NCBI GenBank assembly: GCA_001916965.1
Contig: MNTL01000003.1
Coordinates: forward strand, 97,341-161,340
DNA length: 64,000 nucleotides
Direction: 5' to 3'
Source: Roseburia sp. CAG:10041_57
GTDB taxonomy: Bacteria; Bacillota; Clostridia; Lachnospirales; Lachnospiraceae
The notes under the pieces are model-generated. The model was not told the origin of the DNA and did no database searches. It was given only the letters and a program-made list of their open reading frames with translations. The position numbers and the translations under genes were made by a program. This document shows, piece by piece, positions 60,801 to 64,000 of this stretch. Position 1 is the first letter of the stretch. The number at the start of each line of letters is the position of its first letter.

Positions 60801-62253
60801 GCACAAATTTCTTCTCAAAGAAGATGACTGGAAAGAACTGTATTATGATGAAAAAGAAGAAATGCACCAGGAAAGTGTGCTTGCAGAACGGAAGAAGCAG
60901 TATAAATTCAAAGAAGCCCAGTGGAATGAACAGGATAAGCAGATTGGTATCATCAGCAGTAAAATAGATGATAAGAATAAGCTGATGCTGGAGCAATGTG
61001 GTAAAGAAGAGATATTACCCAAAGAAGAAATACGTACAATTGACTTTGATGGAAGAAGAAACCAGCTTCTCTACCAGATAAAGGAAACAGAACGTGCCCT
61101 GAAGCTTACGGAAAAGAAACTGACAAGTGTACAGGAGAATATAGCATCCTTTACAGAATATGATGATTTCATACAGAAGGAAGAAATCCAATGGGAGGAA
61201 GATATTGCGCAGATGGATTCCAAATGTCTGAGAGAGTATGCGGGTATGATCCGGCGCGATTACAGGCATAGCTGTGAGGAAGGTAAGAACAGACGGGATA
61301 AAGCAGAAAAAATCCTGAAGATATTATTATGTAAGGAAAAGTATCAGGATGATTTCTACAGGAAACCACTGGATGCCATGATGTCTGTGTCACAATCAGC
61401 CCATTTGCTGCTTGCACAGCTTACGACTACACTCCAATCCTATGAAAGCCAGCTGGCAAAACTGGAAGTAGATATATCAATCATAGGCGAGGAGAAGAAG
61501 AGGATTGTAGGTCTGTTGGAGGATTATGTAAAAGATGTACACAGCAACATGGGTAAGATAGATAATAATTCCACGATAACGATCAGGGAACGTCCTATAA
61601 AAATGCTTCGTCTGCAAATGCCTGAATGGGAAGAAAATGAAGGATTATATCATCAGAGACTGGATGATCTTATCAGTGAGCTGACTCAAAAGGGTGTGGA
61701 AATCTATGAAAAGAATGAGAATTCGGCAGAATATATAGGAACACGCATCACTACAAAGAATATTTATGACGCGACTGTCGGAATTAGTAATATCCAGATT
61801 AAGCTTTACAAGATTGAGGAGCAAAGGGAATATCCAATCACATGGGCAGAAGTTGCCAAGAATTCAGGCGGTGAAGGATTCCTGTCGGCTTTTGTCATTC
61901 TATCCAGTCTGCTGCATTATATGCGTAGGGACGACACGGATATTTTCGCAGATAAGAAAGAAGGTAAGGTTCTGGTCATGGATAACCCATTTGCACAGAC
62001 TAATGCAGCCCATCTGCTGAAACCGCTCATGGATATGGCCAAGAAAACAGACACACAGCTGATATGTCTTTCCGGACTTGGAGGAGATTCTATCTATAGC
62101 CGATTCGACAATATCTATGTGTTGAATCTTGTGACAGCGGGATTAAGAGGAGGCATGCAGTATCTGCGTGGAGAACATACAAGAGGTATTGAAGAGGAGG
62201 TCATGGTAACTTCCCAGATAGAAGTGATCGGACAGCAAAGTCTGCTGTTCTGA
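57853..62253 (+). CDS. jetC: Wadjet SMC-like ATPase JetC
   Basis: 1466 residues. N-terminal ATPase half with Walker A-like LRNGGGKS (residues 37-44; the first Gly of the usual GxNGxGKS is Leu), long coiled coils (about 250-470, 530-690 and 800-1130) with a hinge-like globular region (about 650-790), then the C-terminal half with signature NSGGEGF (about 1337) and Walker B VLVMDNPFA (about 1373). The position after the Walker B Asp, Glu in most SMC proteins, is Asn. JetC extrudes DNA loops and presents closed circular plasmids to JetD. Last gene of the operon. Confidence 0.88.
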   Translation: MSKVNAVRFINLNYNNNAIRISDETFQMGGRSTLLSLRNGGGKSVLVQMMTAPFVHKQYRKTKDRPFESYFTSSKPTFIMVEWKLDGGAGYVLTGMMVRKSQIMEEQSSEPLEIVNFISEYTTRCEEDIYHLPVVEKGKKEIVLKNYGFCRQLFEGYKKDRSKKFYYYDMNNYAQSRQYFDKLAEYQIYYKEWETIIRKVNLKESGLSELFSDCKNEKELIEKWFLDSIESKLNREKDRMKEFQSIVEKYIISYKDNKSKIERRDTILEFQTDMKELQQYGEAYEIAEKQIHAMENRIAAFRSVLAQIEKDTVARQSEQEQQRAGMEEQLAHIMYEKLSMEIYELMEQKKYHTGNRDMISMEMNELELETEYVEKLIHSYACAKQQKIVDEYTRDNELLVEKIAVYRENEKEYEPERKKLGGYLHTHYGDKFRKAGQNAEQIQREYDSNLGRQQEMIEKECEYQTRIEELIAEIAKDQERLSSFDRQEEVFNRDYQEHFVRNIIGTYEPGMLQIKKEQYVQEQEQLHRNNMQHKRQQEETEEKVKSMQRNLQDRNNQKMQKEYELRTLTEQGEEYSRQIRERQVMMQYLELDDTYLWNDGKIMEAADRKIAECDRVRAELEKEHNLLEREWKKLTSGEILELPKDFQELLTRLELHPVYGMNWLEKNGYSVEENTELVRRQPFIPYALILPRQEMKQLELHGQDICTSFPIPIIPREELERTLAQEPTSMVQLSGISFYLWFNEKLLDEDALRVLIKNKESEMTKKQKQLENKKTEYKDALDRKQMLERQSITKEKVEKNRQQITDTEQEISEIDNQIIHDKEEMDRLEQKRSELVQIILKEKQCMEWNQRRASDFDYFCREYDSYLEKHDTLEKNRKEKTKYEDNKKQAQDLLEKYREQQRTLESRQRELKAQTENIQKKYILYQEYEPIALEGQNRPVSEMEARYEAITTKMSFQLQDLEHQLQKTNGSLNRAKEELARLQHKFLLKEDDWKELYYDEKEEMHQESVLAERKKQYKFKEAQWNEQDKQIGIISSKIDDKNKLMLEQCGKEEILPKEEIRTIDFDGRRNQLLYQIKETERALKLTEKKLTSVQENIASFTEYDDFIQKEEIQWEEDIAQMDSKCLREYAGMIRRDYRHSCEEGKNRRDKAEKILKILLCKEKYQDDFYRKPLDAMMSVSQSAHLLLAQLTTTLQSYESQLAKLEVDISIIGEEKKRIVGLLEDYVKDVHSNMGKIDNNSTITIRERPIKMLRLQMPEWEENEGLYHQRLDDLISELTQKGVEIYEKNENSAEYIGTRITTKNIYDATVGISNIQIKLYKIEEQREYPITWAEVAKNSGGEGFLSAFVILSSLLHYMRRDDTDIFADKKEGKVLVMDNPFAQTNAAHLLKPLMDMAKKTDTQLICLSGLGGDSIYSRFDNIYVLNLVTAGLRGGMQYLRGEHTRGIEEEVMVTSQIEVIGQQSLLF

Positions 62254-62267
62254 TACTTGTAAAATAT

Positions 62268-62295
62268 TTGCTTGTAATTGGGTAGAAGGTATAAT
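62268..62295 (+). promoter_or_regulatory. Promoter of guaA
   Basis: TTGCTT (62268-62273), 16-base spacer, TATAAT (62290-62295), 92 bases before the guaA start, which leaves a leader of about 85 bases. Confidence 0.65.
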
Positions 62296-62325
62296 ATACT
62301 TTGGAATAGATATGCGGTTTTATGC

Positions 62326-62371
62326 CTGTGCTGCGGTATGATTCCGCAGGGTAAATAGTATGGCAGCACAG
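62326..62371 (+). promoter_or_regulatory. Competing hairpins in the guaA leader
   Basis: CTGCGG (62331-62336) can pair with CCGCAG (62344-62349), or CTGTGCTGC (62326-62334) can pair with GCAGCACAG (62363-62371). The two overlap at 62331-62334, so full formation of one disrupts the other. The second ends six bases before the AGGAG ribosome site. Not a purine-riboswitch match that I recognise. Confidence 0.5.
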
Positions 62372-62386
62372 AAATGAGGAGAAAGA

Positions 62387-63931
62387 ATGGATCAGGAAAA
62401 GGTAATCGTCATTGATTTTGGCGGCCAGTACAACCAGCTCGTTGCAAGGCGTGTCAGAGAATGCAATGTTTACTGTGAAATATACTCCTACCGGACTGGC
62501 ATTGAGCAGATTAAGGCAATGAATCCCAAGGGAATCATCCTTACCGGAGGACCAAACAGTTGTTACGAAGCAGACTCTCCGACCTATACCAGAGAGCTGT
62601 TCGAACTGGGAATCCCTGTACTTGGCTTGTGCTACGGCGCACAGCTTATGATGCATGTACTGGGAGGAAAGGTAGAGAAAGCACCTGTCAGAGAATATGG
62701 TAAGACAGAAGTTATGGTAGATAAGACTTCTCCCTTATTTGGAGATGTTGCATCCACGACAATCTGCTGGATGAGCCATTTTGATTATATTTCCAAGACA
62801 GCACCGGGCTTTAGAATCTCTGCACATACAGCAGATTGTCCCGTAGCGGCAGCAGAGAACTGTGACAAGAAGCTCTTTGCAATCCAGTTCCATCCTGAAG
62901 TACTCCATACACAGGAAGGTACGAAGATGCTCCATAATTTCGTAAGGGGTGTCTGTGGCTGTGCCGGAACATGGAGAATGGATTCCTTTGTAGAGAATAC
63001 AATCCGTGATATCCGTGAAAAAGTAGGCGATGGCAAAGTATTGCTGGCTTTATCCGGCGGTGTAGATTCCTCAGTGGCAGCAGGTCTGCTCTCCAGAGCA
63101 ATCGGCAAGCAGCTTACCTGTGTATTCGTAGATCATGGCTTACTGCGTAAAGATGAAGGTGATGAGGTAGAGGCTGTATTTGGCGACAAGGGTCAGTTCG
63201 ACCTGAACTTTATCCGTGTCAATGCGCAGGAGAGATATTATAACAAGCTTGCAGGAGTTACAGAACCAGAGCGCAAGCGTAAGATTATTGGTGAAGAGTT
63301 CATTCGTGTATTTGAAGAAGAAGCAAAGAAGATTGGTGCGGTAGACTTTCTGGCACAGGGAACTATCTATCCCGATGTTGTAGAAAGCGGACTGGGTGGA
63401 GAATCCGCAGTTATCAAGTCCCACCACAATGTAGGCGGACTTCCTGACTACGTAGATTTCAAGGAAATCATCGAGCCACTGCGTAATCTCTTCAAGGATG
63501 AGGTACGTAAGGCAGGTCTGGAACTTGGTATTCCTGAGAAACTTGTATTCCGCCAGCCTTTCCCAGGACCGGGACTTGGCATCCGTATCATTGGTGAAGT
63601 AACTGCTGAGAAGGTACGTATCGTACAAGATGCAGATGCAATCTACCGTGAGGAAATTGCAAAGGCAGGACTTGACAGAAGCATTGGACAGTACTTCGCA
63701 GCCCTGACCAATATGCGTTCAGTAGGTGTCATGGGTGATGAGAGAACCTACGACTACGCCGTTGCACTGCGCGCAGTCAACACAGTAGACTTCATGACAG
63801 CAGAAGCAGCAGAAATTCCATTTGAAGTGCTGCAGACAGTTATGAGCAGGATTATAAACGAGGTGAGAGGAGTCAATCGAGTATTCTATGATCTGACGAG
63901 TAAGCCACCTGGAACGATTGAGTTTGAATAA
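62387..63931 (+). CDS. guaA: GMP synthase (glutamine-hydrolysing)
   Basis: 514 residues. Class I amidotransferase domain with GLCYGAQLMMHVLGG (catalytic Cys) and AIQFHPEVLHT (His, Glu), then the ATP-pyrophosphatase domain with P-loop LALSGGVDSSVAAGL, and the C-terminal dimerisation domain ending PPGTIEFE. It converts XMP to GMP using glutamine and ATP. AGGAG five bases before the ATG. Has its own promoter and terminator, so it is separate from the Wadjet operon upstream. Confidence 0.97.
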   Translation: MDQEKVIVIDFGGQYNQLVARRVRECNVYCEIYSYRTGIEQIKAMNPKGIILTGGPNSCYEADSPTYTRELFELGIPVLGLCYGAQLMMHVLGGKVEKAPVREYGKTEVMVDKTSPLFGDVASTTICWMSHFDYISKTAPGFRISAHTADCPVAAAENCDKKLFAIQFHPEVLHTQEGTKMLHNFVRGVCGCAGTWRMDSFVENTIRDIREKVGDGKVLLALSGGVDSSVAAGLLSRAIGKQLTCVFVDHGLLRKDEGDEVEAVFGDKGQFDLNFIRVNAQERYYNKLAGVTEPERKRKIIGEEFIRVFEEEAKKIGAVDFLAQGTIYPDVVESGLGGESAVIKSHHNVGGLPDYVDFKEIIEPLRNLFKDEVRKAGLELGIPEKLVFRQPFPGPGLGIRIIGEVTAEKVRIVQDADAIYREEIAKAGLDRSIGQYFAALTNMRSVGVMGDERTYDYAVALRAVNTVDFMTAEAAEIPFEVLQTVMSRIINEVRGVNRVFYDLTSKPPGTIEFE

Positions 63932-63938
63932 TTTTCAA

Positions 63939-63984
63939 AAGCTCGCAAAGCCTAGTAAAATGGGCATTTGCGAGCTTGTTTTTT
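63939..63984 (+). terminator. Intrinsic terminator of guaA
   Basis: AAGCTCGCAAA (63939-63949) pairs with TTTGCGAGCTT (63967-63977), with an inner GCC/GGC, followed by GTTTTTT. Confidence 0.85.
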
Positions 63985-64000
63985 GTCTTGTGGTACTAAA

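Noticed and set aside
62387..63984. guaA 3' end as an integration site of a mobile element
   Set aside because: guaA is a known integration hotspot, but the sequence here ends in a normal stop and terminator, and no integrase or att repeat is visible before the window ends.
1..64000. tRNA, rRNA, CRISPR arrays, insertion sequences, prophage genes
   Set aside because: Looked for clover-leaf and GTTCRANNC-type ends, regular direct repeats with spacers, transposase or integrase motifs and phage structural genes; none could be supported.

Overview
The window looks like chromosomal DNA from a motile, endospore-forming, saccharolytic member of the Clostridia, most likely Lachnospiraceae. This rests on gene content (SpoIID, SpoIIQ and SpoIIID homologues, a SipL-type coat protein, two chemoreceptors, a [FeFe]-hydrogenase-like sensor, and two ABC sugar importers with no ATPase gene beside them), on Firmicutes-style ribosome binding sites, and on moderate G+C. 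The genus is not assigned. I see no rRNA, tRNA, CRISPR array, insertion sequence or prophage; coding density is high and intergenic regions are short.

Layout. 1-2058: 3' part of a GH43 arabinan-active enzyme, convergent with a regulator that joins an ArsR-type DNA-binding domain to a large C-terminal domain. 2409-5671: a six-TM chemoreceptor and a membrane acyltransferase. 5717-8733: spoIID-like, spoIIQ-like and an amidohydrolase; both sporulation proteins have lost their usual catalytic residues. 8776-15540: a GH9-like lipoprotein, ddl and murF, then a DUF975 membrane protein with a VanR/VanS-like two-component system behind a promoter carrying three in-phase direct repeats. 15580-18457: plsC, a sodium:amino-acid symporter and a PrcB-like lipoprotein. 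18571-28595: pyrC and pyrK-pyrD, separated by a pectin (rhamnogalacturonan) block made of a membrane AraC regulator, a solute-binding protein, two permeases and an acetylesterase. 28674-36758: sipL, a DUF5610-like protein, the ispE-gntR-DUF1934 operon, a small membrane protein, and a trigger-factor-like PPIase lipoprotein followed by an NlpC/P60 hydrolase. 36929-44704: TetR regulator, a GT-B glycosyltransferase-like protein, a sugar:cation symporter, a GH36 alpha-galactosidase and a GGDEF protein. 44751-52334: spoIIID, lacI and a divergent maltodextrin operon. 52380-54332: a cytoplasmic chemoreceptor carrying an H-cluster-type [FeFe]-hydrogenase domain. 54544-62253: a four-gene Wadjet (JetD-JetA-JetB-JetC) plasmid-defence operon. 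62387-63931: guaA.

How they work together. The carbohydrate blocks each pair a regulator with uptake and cytoplasmic or surface hydrolysis: arabinan, rhamnogalacturonan, alpha-galactosides, starch/maltodextrin. Several regulators have visible candidate operators: an 18-bp palindrome next to the AraC gene, a LacI-type site overlapping the start of the maltodextrin transcript, and 11-bp-phased repeats before the DUF975/two-component operon. The spore genes carry candidate sigma-E promoters before spoIIID (perfect -10) and spoIID. The Wadjet operon is the clear defence system and the hydrogenase-chemoreceptor is the most unusual single protein. No wholly unknown multi-gene system could be supported; the best novel-looking items are regulatory (spoIIID leader) and biochemical (catalytically dead SpoIID/SpoIIQ pair, GH9-like remnant beside ddl-murF, ArsR regulator with an added sensory domain).
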